This document shows, piece by piece, positions 18,321 through 31,682 of a stretch of 64,000 nt of DNA. The position numbers and the translations under genes are program-made. Location: NCBI RefSeq assembly GCF_008806385.1, contig NZ_VZZK01000006.1, positions 62,001 to 126,000 of the forward strand, written 5' to 3'. The notes under the pieces are model-generated. The model saw only the letters and a program-made list of their open reading frames with translations. It did not search any database and was not told the origin of the DNA. The first letter of the stretch is position 1. The number at the start of each line of letters is the position of its first letter. The DNA comes from Methylobacterium soli (GTDB lineage: Bacteria > Pseudomonadota > Alphaproteobacteria > Rhizobiales > Beijerinckiaceae).

Positions 18321-19447
18321 GCCAGCACCTCGGCCACGGCGCGGGCCACGCGGGCGGTGGAGCCCGCCTCGTCGAGGGGGTTGCGGCGCAGGCGATGGCG
18401 CAGGGCCGCCGGGGCGATGCGGCGCAGATGATCGATCTCCGCAATCTCGCCGCCGTCGAGGGCGGCGAGAGCCCGGGCCGTGCGCATCAGCGTCAGCTCG
18501 CCGCGCAGGCCGTCGGTGCCGAGGGCGAGGCAGAGCCGGGCGGCGGCTTCGAGCGTCGCGTCCGGCACGGCGACGCGGGCGAGGCGCTCGCGCGCGGCCA
18601 GGATCCGCCGCTGCAAGTGGCGCTCGGCCTTGGCGTGGGCGGCGACGAAGCCGGCCGGATCGCGCTCGAAAGCGTCGCGGCCACGGACCACCGCGATGCG
18701 GGTCGCGATCTCGGTGGGCGTCGTCACCTCGACGGCGAGGCCGAAACGGTCGAGCAGCTGCGGGCGCAGCTCGCCCTCCTCAGGATTGCCGCTGCCCACG
18801 AGGACGAAGCGGGCCGGGTGGCGCAGGCTCAACCCCTCGCGCTCGACCGTGTTCACCCCGGAGGCCGCGACGTCGAGGAGGAGGTCGACGAGGTGGTCCT
18901 CGAGGAGATTGACCTCGTCGATGTAGAGGAAGCCGCGATTCGCCCGGGCGAGCAGGCCCGGCTCGAAGGCCTTGACGCCGGCGGTGAGCGCCCGCTCCAG
19001 GTCGAGGGCCCCGACGACCCGGTCCTCGGTGGCCCCCAGCGGCAGGTCGACCACCGGCACGGGCACGCGGTGGCTGCGCCGTGGCGCGCTCTGCCCGCTG
19101 CAATGCGGGCAGGCGCCCGCGGAGCTCGCGGGATCGCAGGCATAGGGGCAGCCCGCGACGGCCCGCATCGGCGGCAGGAGGGCCGCGAGTGCCCGGATCG
19201 CCGTGGATTTACCGGTGCCGCGATCCCCGAAGACCAGAACGCCGCCGACGCTGGGATCCACCGCCGCGATCAGGAGCGCCTGCTTCATCTCGTCCTGGCC
19301 CACGATGGCCGAGAACGGGAAGACGCTCACGCCGCCCGCGCGCGGCTCCGCCGCCGGCGCCCCGCGGCGGGCGGGCGCCTCGCTCGCCGCGCCGGGATCC
19401 GGCGCGGGGGACGGAGGTTGATCCGGGTTCCGATCATCGAGGGTCAT
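18317..19447 (-). CDS. bchI: Magnesium chelatase ATPase subunit I
   Basis: BchI is the AAA+ ATPase of magnesium chelatase. Of 376 residues, about 40-376 match the family: PFSAIVGQDEMKQALL, Walker A GDRGTGKST at 74-82, Walker B with FLYIDEVNLLEDH, and the GSGNPEEGELRPQLLDRFG sensor region. The first 40 residues are a Pro/Ala-rich extension not needed for the fold. I chose the ATG at 19447, 5 bases after the hemA stop. Its stop overlaps the bchD GTG. Two cysteine pairs (PYAC, CPHCSGQ) are visible in the insertion after Walker A, as in other BchI proteins. Confidence 0.97.
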   Translation of the reverse strand: MTLDDRNPDQPPSPAPDPGAASEAPARRGAPAAEPRAGGVSVFPFSAIVGQDEMKQALLIAAVDPSVGGVLVFGDRGTGKSTAIRALAALLPPMRAVAGCPYACDPASSAGACPHCSGQSAPRRSHRVPVPVVDLPLGATEDRVVGALDLERALTAGVKAFEPGLLARANRGFLYIDEVNLLEDHLVDLLLDVAASGVNTVEREGLSLRHPARFVLVGSGNPEEGELRPQLLDRFGLAVEVTTPTEIATRIAVVRGRDAFERDPAGFVAAHAKAERHLQRRILAARERLARVAVPDATLEAAARLCLALGTDGLRGELTLMRTARALAALDGGEIAEIDHLRRIAPAALRHRLRRNPLDEAGSTARVARAVAEVLA

Positions 19448-19452
19448 GCGCC

Positions 19453-20670
19453 CTACTCCGCCGCGACCTTCTCGAGCCCGATGCGCCGCCAGATCGTGCT
19501 CAGGGCCTCGACCAGATGGTCGATGTCGGCATCCGTGTGCAGCGGCGACGGGGTGATGCGCAGGCGCTCGGTGCCGCGCGGCACGGTCGGGTAGTTGATC
19601 GGCTGCACGTAGATGCCGAACTCGTCGAGCAGCGTGTCGCTGATCGCCTTGCAGAGCACGGGGTCGCAGACCATCACCGGGACGATGTGGCTCTCGTTGG
19701 GCAGGTAGGGGATGCCGACGGCGTCGAGATGGGCCCGGACCTTGGCGACGCGCTCCTGGTGGCGGGCCCGCTCCGCGCCGCTCGCCTTGAGGTGGCGGAT
19801 GCTCGCCGCCGCGCCCGCCGCCACGGCCGGGGGCAGCGAGGTGGTGAAGATGAAGCCCGAGGCGAAGCTGCGCACGAAGTCGCAGAGCCGGGCCGAGCCC
19901 GTGATGTAGCCGCCATGGACCGCGAAGGCCTTGCCGAGGGTGCCCTCGATGACGTCGAGGCGGTGGGCCAAGCCCTCGCGTTCGGAGATGCCGCCGCCGC
20001 GCGGGCCATAGAGCCCGACCGCGTGGACCTCGTCGAGATAGGTGAGCGCCCCGTGCGCCTCGGCGACGTCGCAGATCTCCGCGATCGGCGCGATGTCGCC
20101 ATCCATCGAGTAGACGCTCTCGAAGGCCACGAGCTTGGGCCGTCCGGGCTCGATCAGCGACAGCTTGCGGTCGAGGTCCTCGGGGTCGTTGTGGCGGAAG
20201 ATGTGGCGCTCGGCCCGGCTCGCCCGGATGCCCTCGATCATCGAGGCGTGGTTGCCCTCGTCGGAGAGCACGACGCAGCCCGGAAGCCTGCCCGCGAGGG
20301 TGCCGAGCGCCGCCCAGTTCGAGACGTAGCCCGAGGTGAAGAGAAGTGCCGCTTCCTTGGCGTGGAGGTCGGCGAGCTCGCGCTCGAGCAGCACGTGGTA
20401 ATGGTTCGTGCCCGAGATGTTGCGGGTGCCGCCCGCGCCCGCGCCGCAGCGCTCCAGCGCCTCGTGCATCGCGCCGAGCACCGCCGGGTGCTGCCCCATG
20501 CCGAGATAATCGTTCGAGCACCAGACCGTGACGGGGCGCTCCCCGTCCGGGCGATGATGGACGGCGTGGGGGAAGCGCCCCGCTTGGCGCTCGAGATCCG
20601 TGAAGACGCGGTAGCGGCCCTCGCGATGGAGACCGTTGAGCTCGGCACCGAAGAACGCTTCGTAATCCAT
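19453..20670 (-). CDS. hemA: 5-aminolevulinate synthase
   Basis: HemA makes 5-aminolevulinate from glycine and succinyl-CoA with pyridoxal phosphate (Shemin pathway), the first tetrapyrrole precursor for heme, bacteriochlorophyll and the biliverdin used by phytochrome. The 405-residue product matches the family length. The PLP lysine is K247 in [15 protein letters not shown]; the glycine-rich [13 protein letters not shown] and the acidic [12 protein letters not shown] segment are present. It lies within the photosynthesis operon between puhE and bchI, so pigment demand and precursor supply are probably co-regulated. A second copy elsewhere is possible. Confidence 0.97.
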   Translation of the reverse strand: MDYEAFFGAELNGLHREGRYRVFTDLERQAGRFPHAVHHRPDGERPVTVWCSNDYLGMGQHPAVLGAMHEALERCGAGAGGTRNISGTNHYHVLLERELADLHAKEAALLFTSGYVSNWAALGTLAGRLPGCVVLSDEGNHASMIEGIRASRAERHIFRHNDPEDLDRKLSLIEPGRPKLVAFESVYSMDGDIAPIAEICDVAEAHGALTYLDEVHAVGLYGPRGGGISEREGLAHRLDVIEGTLGKAFAVHGGYITGSARLCDFVRSFASGFIFTTSLPPAVAAGAAASIRHLKASGAERARHQERVAKVRAHLDAVGIPYLPNESHIVPVMVCDPVLCKAISDTLLDEFGIYVQPINYPTVPRGTERLRITPSPLHTDADIDHLVEALSTIWRRIGLEKVAAE

Positions 20671-20715
20671 CGCAGGCTCCCCTTCCGTTTCGCGCGGTTT
20701 CTCGTCGTCCGCGGT

Positions 20716-21543
20716 TCAGGCCGCGTCCCGGGTCGGGCCGATCTCGGCCGGTTCGGGCTTCGTGATGGTGATGGGTGCGGGCGCCCCGCGCCCCGGCAGG
20801 CTCCATTGCCACAGGGCCGCCGAGGGCAGCGGCAGCATCAGGAACCAGTGCTCCAGGGTGGCGAGCGCCATCAGGGTGGTGAGGATCGTGAAGCCCACGA
20901 TCTCGAAGGCCGCGCTCTCCTCGGCGAGCGCGGCGCGCCCGAGCAGCGCTACGATCACGGTGGCGATGCTGACCGAGAACGGGAACAGCAGGTTCATCGG
21001 CTTCTTGGTGAGATAGCAGCCGAGATAGCCGAGATGGTCGGGCAGGAACTCGGCGTTGAGGTTGCGCACGCCGAGGAACATGTTGAGCCGGGCCGAGAGG
21101 TTCATTCCCCAGAGGACGAGGTAGGTCCAAAGGGCGAACCGGTTCGGCTCGTCCCAGGTCAGGCCCAGGATCGCGGCGGCCCCGGCCACGATCGCCGCCT
21201 CGTGCCACAGGCTCGTGGCCGTCGCCGCCCGGAACCGCGCGAGACCCCGCGTCCCGGGCGGGCAGGCCCGGGGCCGCGGGCCGGAGACGAAGCCCATATA
21301 GTAGCCGATCTCCTGCCAGCCCCAGACCAGAAGGGCCGCCGTGAAGGCGGTGTACGCCCCCGCCTCGCTCGTATCCCCGGCGCTCGCCCCGATCCCCCAG
21401 AGGGAGAGGGCGAGGACGATCGTGGCCCCCGCCATGCTCCACGGGAAGGTGCGGCGCGGCAGGTGATCGAGCAGGATGATCAGCCCGGTGGAGAACCACC
21501 AGATCGCGACCGCGTAGAGGGCGGGGACGGCGTAGGGCGACAT
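20716..21543 (-). CDS. puhE: Photosynthetic complex assembly protein PuhE
   Basis: PuhE is an integral membrane protein of the photosynthesis cluster that affects reaction-centre/light-harvesting assembly and bacteriochlorophyll production; its mechanism is not defined. The 275 residues contain about seven hydrophobic spans (for example 8-25, 36-52, 67-85 and 118-132), with family segments WGWQEIGYYMGF and NRFALWTYLVLWGMNLSARLN. It lies 9 bases after acsF and 45 before hemA, the usual order puhABC-acsF-puhE-hemA. Confidence 0.92.
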   Translation of the reverse strand: MSPYAVPALYAVAIWWFSTGLIILLDHLPRRTFPWSMAGATIVLALSLWGIGASAGDTSEAGAYTAFTAALLVWGWQEIGYYMGFVSGPRPRACPPGTRGLARFRAATATSLWHEAAIVAGAAAILGLTWDEPNRFALWTYLVLWGMNLSARLNMFLGVRNLNAEFLPDHLGYLGCYLTKKPMNLLFPFSVSIATVIVALLGRAALAEESAAFEIVGFTILTTLMALATLEHWFLMLPLPSAALWQWSLPGRGAPAPITITKPEPAEIGPTRDAA

Positions 21544-21552
21544 GGCGGGGCG

Positions 21553-22641
21553 CTACCAGACCGGTTCGAGCCGGATCTCGGCCGGCATCGGGTTGTCGAG
21601 GGCGGGCAGGAGCAGGAGCCGCCCGAAGGTCAGCGCCGCCTGGGCGGCGTAGAGCCCGTGCTTGACGCGCCCCATCAGCCCGCCCTGCGCCCGCGCATCC
21701 GCGATCCCCTCGGAGCAGCGCAGCAGCGTGTCGAGGAGCGCCTTGAAGCGCGGATTCTCAAGGTCGAGGGTGAGCGGGAAGGTCTGGCGCGAGATCTCGG
21801 AAGTGATGCGGAAGACCTTGAAGTCGTAATCCGTCGGATCGACCCCGAGAGCCTCGTGGAAGGCCGGGCGGCAATGGTCGCGCACATACATCGTGGCGAA
21901 GACGGCGAGCAGGAAGAACTTGATCCAGTAGCGGTTCAAGCCGCTCGTCAGCTTCGGGTTCGCCCGCATCAGCAGCGCGAAGGCCTCGCCGTGGCGGAAC
22001 TCGTCGTTGCACCACTTCTCGAACCATTTGAAGATCGGATGGAAGCGCCGCTCCGGGTTGCGCTCCAGCTCCCGGAAGATGGTGATGTAGCGGGCATAGC
22101 CGATCTTCTCGGAGAGATAGGTGGCGTAGAAGATGAATTTCGGCCGGAAGAAGGTGTATTTCTTCGACTTCGTCAGGAACCCCAGATCGACGCCGATGCC
22201 GAAATCCTTCAGCACGTCGTTGATGAAGCCGGCATGCCGCGCCTCGTCGCGGCTCATGAAGCCGAACAGCTCCTTGATGTCCGGATTCTTGGCGCGCTTG
22301 CGCATCTCCGCGTAGAGCACGCAGCCCGAGAACTCGGCGGTGATCGAGGAGACCAGGAAGTCGAGGAATTCCTTGCGCAACTCCGGATCGAGCCCCGATA
22401 GGTCGATGTCGAACTCGGCGTTGCGCGTGAAGTGGCGCTTGTTGGGATCGGCGCGCAGTTCGTCGATCAGCACATTCCACTCGGCCCGCACCGGCTCGAC
22501 ATTCGTGCGGTCGAGCTCCTCGAAATCCGTGGTGTAGAAGCGCGGGCTGAGAAACGTCGTCTCCTGCGCGGCCTTGGTCGATTCGTTGACCGGGACCTTG
22601 GGGGCGGGCTGGGAGAGCGGATGCTTGACGGGAGCGTTCAC
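21553..22641 (-). CDS. acsF: Aerobic Mg-protoporphyrin IX monomethyl ester (oxidative) cyclase
   Basis: AcsF is the O2-dependent diiron enzyme that forms the isocyclic ring of (bacterio)chlorophyll. The 362-residue product carries the diiron ligand motifs: E103 in [18 protein letters not shown] at 132-136 and NDEFRH at 212-217. The GTG start at 22641 is preceded by a strong GGAGGAGA ribosome-binding site and overlaps the preceding stop (GTGA). A longer open frame upstream is a shadow. The anaerobic alternative bchE is not in this window, consistent with pigment synthesis under air. Confidence 0.96.
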   Translation of the reverse strand: MNAPVKHPLSQPAPKVPVNESTKAAQETTFLSPRFYTTDFEELDRTNVEPVRAEWNVLIDELRADPNKRHFTRNAEFDIDLSGLDPELRKEFLDFLVSSITAEFSGCVLYAEMRKRAKNPDIKELFGFMSRDEARHAGFINDVLKDFGIGVDLGFLTKSKKYTFFRPKFIFYATYLSEKIGYARYITIFRELERNPERRFHPIFKWFEKWCNDEFRHGEAFALLMRANPKLTSGLNRYWIKFFLLAVFATMYVRDHCRPAFHEALGVDPTDYDFKVFRITSEISRQTFPLTLDLENPRFKALLDTLLRCSEGIADARAQGGLMGRVKHGLYAAQAALTFGRLLLLPALDNPMPAEIRLEPVW

Positions 22642-22943
22642 AGTCTCCTCCTCTCGGTAAAGCTGACTTCGTAGAGTTCGGTCAGTTCGAGGTGTCCGGC
22701 AAGCTTGGTCCAGAGGCGTTCCAGGCGGCCGGCGCGGGTCACGGTGGCCATGCGCTGCACCACGAGGCGCTCGCCGTAGGGCACCGAGGTCGGGGCGTCG
22801 TGCACCTGCACGGCGTCGCCCGGGCCGATATGGAAGGGCGCGTCGAGGCTGACATGGGCGTGCAGGCTTTCGGGGGTCTGCTCGATCTCCACCGTGCAGG
22901 GGACCTCCACGGTTTCGCGTCCGTTGAGCCAGGCGATGATCAT
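22638..22943 (-). CDS. Conserved photosynthesis-cluster protein of 101 residues
   Basis: This small soluble protein is encoded between puhC and acsF. The translation (starting [19 protein letters not shown]) looks like a beta-rich single domain with no membrane span. It contains [21 protein letters not shown] and a charged C-terminus ending SFTERRRL. I do not recognise a named family with certainty; an ORF of about this size at this place is a feature of other purple-bacterial clusters. Both ends overlap neighbours (ATGA with puhC, GTGA with acsF), so it is almost surely translated. A role as AcsF partner or assembly factor is inference from position. Confidence 0.75.
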   Translation of the reverse strand: MIIAWLNGRETVEVPCTVEIEQTPESLHAHVSLDAPFHIGPGDAVQVHDAPTSVPYGERLVVQRMATVTRAGRLERLWTKLAGHLELTELYEVSFTERRRL

Positions 22944-23407
22944 CGGGTGATGCTCCCATCGGGCAGTAGCTTTGCGAAGGCCTCGGCATTCTGGGCGCCG
23001 AAGGCTTCGAGGTTGGTGCTGCGCCCGGTTGCCTCGTCGGTGAGCGTCAGCGTGCCGTCGGCGTGGCGGGTCAGCCGGAACGGCTGCTCCGGGGTGAAGC
23101 CCGCCCGCAGGCGGGCCTGGCCGAAGCTGCGCAGGGTCGCCCGGACGAAGCCGTCCCGGCCGGGCTCGACGGTGGCGAGCAGAGCCGCGCTGCCGGCCGC
23201 GCGCAGCAGCACCGCCCCGTCGGCCCGGTCCTCCACGATCAGCGCGAGGCTCGCGACGGCCGGCGCCTCCGGGCCATGTGCGAGGCCGACGCCGCCGGTG
23301 CGGCCGATGCCGACCGCGAGCAGCGTGAAGCCGATCAGGACGCCCGCCCCGATCAGGGCCGGCTTGGCGACTGCCACCTCGTCGTGTTCGATGCTGGCTC
23401 GGGTCAT
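22940..23407 (-). CDS. puhC: Photosynthetic complex assembly protein PuhC
   Basis: PuhC is a membrane-anchored factor needed for normal amounts or organisation of the reaction-centre/LH1 core. The 155-residue product has one N-terminal span (about 15-36), then a periplasmic domain. That domain has the repeated form [14 protein letters not shown] and the family-like [17 protein letters not shown] and [18 protein letters not shown]. The ATG at 23407 fits; the open frame above it is a shadow of puhB. It follows puhB by 16 bases. Confidence 0.9.
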   Translation of the reverse strand: MTRASIEHDEVAVAKPALIGAGVLIGFTLLAVGIGRTGGVGLAHGPEAPAVASLALIVEDRADGAVLLRAAGSAALLATVEPGRDGFVRATLRSFGQARLRAGFTPEQPFRLTRHADGTLTLTDEATGRSTNLEAFGAQNAEAFAKLLPDGSITR

Positions 23408-23423
23408 GCGATCGGCCTCCGGT

Positions 23424-24080
23424 TCAGCCGGCTTCCGCCACCGCGAGGCGCGGCGGACGGCCTTGAATCTGCGGGCGCTCAAACACCACCGGCCGGGCGC
23501 TCTCCTCGGGCGTGCGCTCGGCCGCGATGGCGGCGGCGAGGATCCCGGCGACGTTGCGCGCCTCGGGCACCGCCCGCAGCATCGGCTGCGGCTCGGCCAC
23601 GTGCCAGGGGCGGGCATGGGGCCAGAGATGCAGGTAGGCGATGCGGGTGCCGGCGCGCAGGCGCACGGGCAGGTCGCCGCTGCCGTCGGAGAAGAGCCGC
23701 AGGCCCGCATCCGACACCACCGCGAAGGGCAGGTTCAGGGTCATGGGCAGGGCGATCCCGACCCGCATGACGATCCGCCGGTTGGTGATCGTGTAGGTGG
23801 TGGTGCGGGCGGAGAGCCAGCCGAGGAACGCCACGAGGCCCATCGCCGCGCAGGCCGCCGCGAGGGTCGTCGCGGTGGCGCGGATGCCGGCGACCGGGCC
23901 GCCCGCCATCGCGGCCGGCACCCCGGACCAGAGGGCGAGGCCGCCAAACCACAGCCCGACGAGGCGCAGATGCAGGGCCCGGACCGCGAGGCCGGCGGCC
24001 TTCGGACGCCCCTGCCAGAGGATGCGCTCGCCCGGCGGCAGCGGCCCGGGAAGCCCCAGCGGCAGCTCCGGCGCGCTCAC
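23424..24080 (-). CDS. puhB: Photosynthetic complex assembly protein PuhB
   Basis: PuhB is a membrane protein that assists reaction-centre assembly. The 218 residues start at GTG 24080, overlapping the puhA stop (GTGA). Visible features are the LPPGERILWQGRP opening, membrane spans at about 40-60 and 70-90, and the PH-like segment TTTYTITNRRIVMRVGIALPMTLNLPF. Further on, a short RVGIAYLHLWPHARPWH-like stretch is typical of the family. It sits in the conserved puhA-puhB-puhC order. Confidence 0.92.
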   Translation of the reverse strand: MSAPELPLGLPGPLPPGERILWQGRPKAAGLAVRALHLRLVGLWFGGLALWSGVPAAMAGGPVAGIRATATTLAAACAAMGLVAFLGWLSARTTTYTITNRRIVMRVGIALPMTLNLPFAVVSDAGLRLFSDGSGDLPVRLRAGTRIAYLHLWPHARPWHVAEPQPMLRAVPEARNVAGILAAAIAAERTPEESARPVVFERPQIQGRPPRLAVAEAG

Positions 24081-24850
24081 AGGATGGCCTCCGCGCGTGC
24101 CGGCGTGGCGTAGAGGGTGCCGGCGCCGAAATAGGCCATGATCTTCTCCTCCTCGAGAAGCGTCACCGAATCCGGATCCTTGGTGCCCGGGATGTCGGTG
24201 AATTGCCCGGCCAGGAGCGCCTCCGTCTTGACGGTGCGCGAGAAGCGGCCGGTGCGGCAGAAGGTGACCGGCATCAGCACCCGGCGCCCGCCCGCCCCGA
24301 GCTCGACCTCGTAGTAGCGCACGAAGCACTCGCCCCGGTCGACCCAGAGATCGGTGACGGTGCCGGCCACCTGCCGGTCGGCGCCGAACACCGTCATGCC
24401 GATCGGGTTCGGACCGTCCTCGTGGACTACGAAATGGGTGGCGACGCGCAGGGGCACGATCCGCTTCTGGCCGTCGAAGGTGTGGTCATGCGCGTCGTCG
24501 CGATGCACCCAGGACCCGGGGCCGACATGGTCCAGCATCGGGGTCGCGCCGGGCTCGAGGGGGGCGCCGGGCCAGGGCTCGCGCTTGTGCCCGACGAAGT
24601 TGCGGTCGGGCTTCATGTCGGTCTGCGGCGCGGTCTTCACCTTGCCGTCCGAGAGATGGAACAGCTTCGGCGTCGGAATCAGGATCGGGTCCGGGCGCTT
24701 CAGCCGCCCCGTCACCTCGGCCTCGAGGGGATAGCCCTCGCGCCGGTCCTCGCGGCGAATCCAGAAGACGAGGCCCGCGAAGAAGATCCAGAACGCGTAG
24801 AGGACCACCTGCGCGACATCGAGATAGCCTGTGATTTCACCCCTGGGCAT
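24077..24850 (-). CDS. puhA: Photosynthetic reaction centre H subunit
   Basis: PuhA is the H subunit that caps the L/M reaction-centre core on the cytoplasmic side and guides proton transfer to QB. The 257 residues have one N-terminal membrane helix (about 12-32, with VVLYAFWIFFAGLVFWIRREDRREGYPLE), then a cytoplasmic PRC-barrel domain with VAGTVTDLWVDRGECFVRYYEVE. Length and motifs match the family. The pufL/M partners are not in this window. The start ATG is 17 bases after lhaA. Confidence 0.97.
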   Translation of the reverse strand: MPRGEITGYLDVAQVVLYAFWIFFAGLVFWIRREDRREGYPLEAEVTGRLKRPDPILIPTPKLFHLSDGKVKTAPQTDMKPDRNFVGHKREPWPGAPLEPGATPMLDHVGPGSWVHRDDAHDHTFDGQKRIVPLRVATHFVVHEDGPNPIGMTVFGADRQVAGTVTDLWVDRGECFVRYYEVELGAGGRRVLMPVTFCRTGRFSRTVKTEALLAGQFTDIPGTKDPDSVTLLEEEKIMAYFGAGTLYATPARAEAIL

Positions 24851-24867
24851 GGCGGTTCTCCCGGGCC

Positions 24868-26316
24868 TCAGCTGAGGCGGTTGACGATGGCGTTGGGCGA
24901 GAGGACGCGGCCCCTCTCCGGCGTGCGGGCGCGGTCGGGCCGGGCATGCTCGCGCACGAGGGGGCCGATGGCGACGAGGGTCGCGAACAGGAGCGCGATC
25001 TCGATGTGGTAGACGATGAGGTAGCCGATGGCCGGGTCGTTCATGGCCTCGCCGAGGGCGCCCGAGACCGCGAGCGCCGAGCCGACGTCGCGCACGATGC
25101 CGCTCGCCGCGATGGCCAGCCCCGCCGCGCTCGCCTGCACGGCCCCCCAGGCGCCGAGGGCGAGGCCCGTATCCTCGGGGCCGGCCTTGGCCATGGAGGC
25201 CGTGAGGGTGCCGTGGGCGAAGAGCCCGCCGCCGAGGCCGATCAGCGTGACGCCGCTGGCAAAGAGCTGCGCCGAGGCGAGCGGCGCAGCGAAGACCACG
25301 GCCGAGAAGGCCATGATGCCCACGATCGCCCCCGCCGCCGCGACCCGGAACGGGTCGCCGCCCCGGTTCAGCCAGCGCGCGGCGAGCAGGAGGCCGAGCC
25401 CGCCGCCGGCCGCCAGCATGGCGGTCAGGGCCGTGGTGGCGCCGACCGAGAGGTGCAGGATCTGGCCGCCATAGGGTTCGAGCAGGATGTCCTGCATCGA
25501 GAAGGCGGCGGTGCCGAGCCCGGTGGCGACGAGGCGGCGCCGGGCGAGGCCGCTGCCCGCATAGGCGGCCCAGGACTGGGCGAAGCTCGGCCGGGGCGCA
25601 TCCGCCGTGCGGGTGTGGTCGCGCGGCTCCTGCTTCCACAAGGCGAGGCCGTTCAGCACGATGGTGACGAGGGCCGCCCCCTGGATGACCTGGATCAGCC
25701 GCACGGCGGAGAACTCCGCCAGCAGGAGGCCGAAGGCCAGCGCGCTCACCATCATGCCGACGAGGAGCATCACGCAGAGGAGCGCCACCACCTTCGGGCG
25801 GGCATGGGCCGGGGCGAGGTCGGTCGCGAGCGCGAGCCCCACCGTCTGCGTGGTGTGGAGCCCGGCGCCGACGAGCACGAAGGCGAGCGCCGCCGCGAGC
25901 TGCCCGGCCCAGAGCGGGCCCGTGGTGTCGCCGGACAGCAGCAGCAGGGCGAAGGGCATGATGGCCAGCCCGCCGAATTGCAGCAGCGTGCCGAACCAGA
26001 TGTAGGGCACCCGCCGCCAGCCGAGCACCGAGCGATGCGTGTCCGAGCGGAAGCCGACCAGCGCCCGGAGCGGCGCGAAGATCAGCGGCAGCGACAGCAT
26101 CACGGCGACGATCCAGGCCGGCACTTCGAGCTCGACGATCATCACCCGGTTCAGGGTGCCGATGAGCAGCACCGCCGCCATCCCGACGGTGACCTGGAAC
26201 AGCGCCAGCCGCATCAGCCGGCCGAGCGGCAGCTCCACCGTCGCGGCATCCGCGAAGGGCAGGATCGCCGGGCCGAGGCGCATGAGCGCGCCGGTGATGC
26301 GGGCGCCGGGCCTCAT
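24868..26316 (-). CDS. lhaA: LhaA, PucC-family light-harvesting 1 assembly protein
   Basis: LhaA is a major-facilitator-like membrane protein needed for LH1 assembly, probably delivering bacteriochlorophyll. The 482 residues contain about twelve hydrophobic spans and the PucC-family signatures LNRVMIVELEVPAWIVA, FRSDTHRSVLGWRRVPYIW and FSMQDILLEPYGGQIL. Placement between bchM and puhA is the standard place for lhaA. The ATG overlaps the bchM stop (ATGA). It is a paralogue of the plus-strand gene at 38707-40053. Confidence 0.93.
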   Translation of the reverse strand: MRPGARITGALMRLGPAILPFADAATVELPLGRLMRLALFQVTVGMAAVLLIGTLNRVMIVELEVPAWIVAVMLSLPLIFAPLRALVGFRSDTHRSVLGWRRVPYIWFGTLLQFGGLAIMPFALLLLSGDTTGPLWAGQLAAALAFVLVGAGLHTTQTVGLALATDLAPAHARPKVVALLCVMLLVGMMVSALAFGLLLAEFSAVRLIQVIQGAALVTIVLNGLALWKQEPRDHTRTADAPRPSFAQSWAAYAGSGLARRRLVATGLGTAAFSMQDILLEPYGGQILHLSVGATTALTAMLAAGGGLGLLLAARWLNRGGDPFRVAAAGAIVGIMAFSAVVFAAPLASAQLFASGVTLIGLGGGLFAHGTLTASMAKAGPEDTGLALGAWGAVQASAAGLAIAASGIVRDVGSALAVSGALGEAMNDPAIGYLIVYHIEIALLFATLVAIGPLVREHARPDRARTPERGRVLSPNAIVNRLS

Positions 26317-27071
26317 CGGGCGCCGCCCGCGGGGCCGGCGCCCCGGCGCGTCAGCGCGATCGCGTTTGAGAGATAGAACCCGCTATTGACCCGGTGCGTG
26401 CGGGCGAGCGCGAAATCCGCGAGATCCGGCTCACGGGCGATCCTGCGGGCGAGGCCCCGGATGGTGATCGGCACGATCGCGGGGGCCCGGTCCCCCTTCG
26501 GGAACAGCTTTCCGGCCGCGTGCATCACGGTGAGCAGCGCGGTGCGGGGCGCCACCGTGAAAACGACAGAGCCGCGCGTGCGCGCCCCGAGGGCCGCCAG
26601 CGCGCGCGCGATGTCGCGGCCGGAATAATGGATCAGCGAATCCATCGCGACCACGTGGTCGAAGGATCCGAGTTCCGGATCGAGCATGTCGCCGACCCGG
26701 AACGCGATGGAGCCCCGGCCCGGGACGGCACCGGTGCGCTCGCGGGCGAGCCCGATCAGGGTTGGCGAAACGTCGATGGCGACGACCGTGGCGCCGCGCC
26801 GGGCCGCCTCCAGGCTGAGGGCGCCGGTGCCGCAGCCGGCATCGAGGATGCGCAGGCCCGTGAGATCCTCGGGCAGCCAGGACAGCAGCGTGCCCCGCAT
26901 GGCGTCGCGGCCGGCCCGTACGGTGGCGCGGATGCGGCTCACCGGCGCGTCCGAGGTGAGGCGCGACCAGGCCTCGACCGCGGTGCGGTCGAAATAGGTC
27001 TCGAGCTGCCCGCGACGGGCGTCGTAGCTCGGGCTCGTCAGGTTGGGGCTCGTCATGGTGGGGCTCGTCAT
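26313..27071 (-). CDS. bchM: Magnesium protoporphyrin IX methyltransferase
   Basis: BchM transfers a methyl group from SAM to Mg-protoporphyrin IX, giving the substrate of the AcsF cyclase. The 252-residue product has SAM motif LDAGCGTG at 76-83, an acidic VVAIDVSPTLI strand and DHVVAMDSLIHY. The N-terminus is built from a 5-residue tandem repeat (MTSPT, MTSPN, LTSPS), so several in-frame starts exist: GTG 27077, ATG 27071 and ATG 27056. I chose 27071, 10 bases after the bchL stop. The stop overlaps lhaA (ATGA). Confidence 0.95.
   Translation of the reverse strand: MTSPTMTSPNLTSPSYDARRGQLETYFDRTAVEAWSRLTSDAPVSRIRATVRAGRDAMRGTLLSWLPEDLTGLRILDAGCGTGALSLEAARRGATVVAIDVSPTLIGLARERTGAVPGRGSIAFRVGDMLDPELGSFDHVVAMDSLIHYSGRDIARALAALGARTRGSVVFTVAPRTALLTVMHAAGKLFPKGDRAPAIVPITIRGLARRIAREPDLADFALARTHRVNSGFYLSNAIALTRRGAGPAGGAR
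27027..27071. repeat. 15-bp tandem repeat at the bchM start
   Basis: Three consecutive 15-bp units, each beginning ATGACGAGCCC (the last CTGACGAGCCC), encode MTSP-type repeats. Two of the three units carry their own ATG, so the repeat multiplies possible start codons. Confidence 0.75.
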
Positions 27072-27081
27072 GGGCACAGCC

Positions 27082-31656
<4,575 letters not shown>

Positions 31657-31682
<26 letters not shown>

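Noticed and set aside
18317..21499. A continuous 1060-codon minus frame covering bchI and part of hemA, which could suggest a fusion protein
   Set aside because: Only the last 376 codons read as BchI. The upstream part is out-of-frame hemA/puhE sequence, and bchI has its own ATG 5 bases after the hemA stop.
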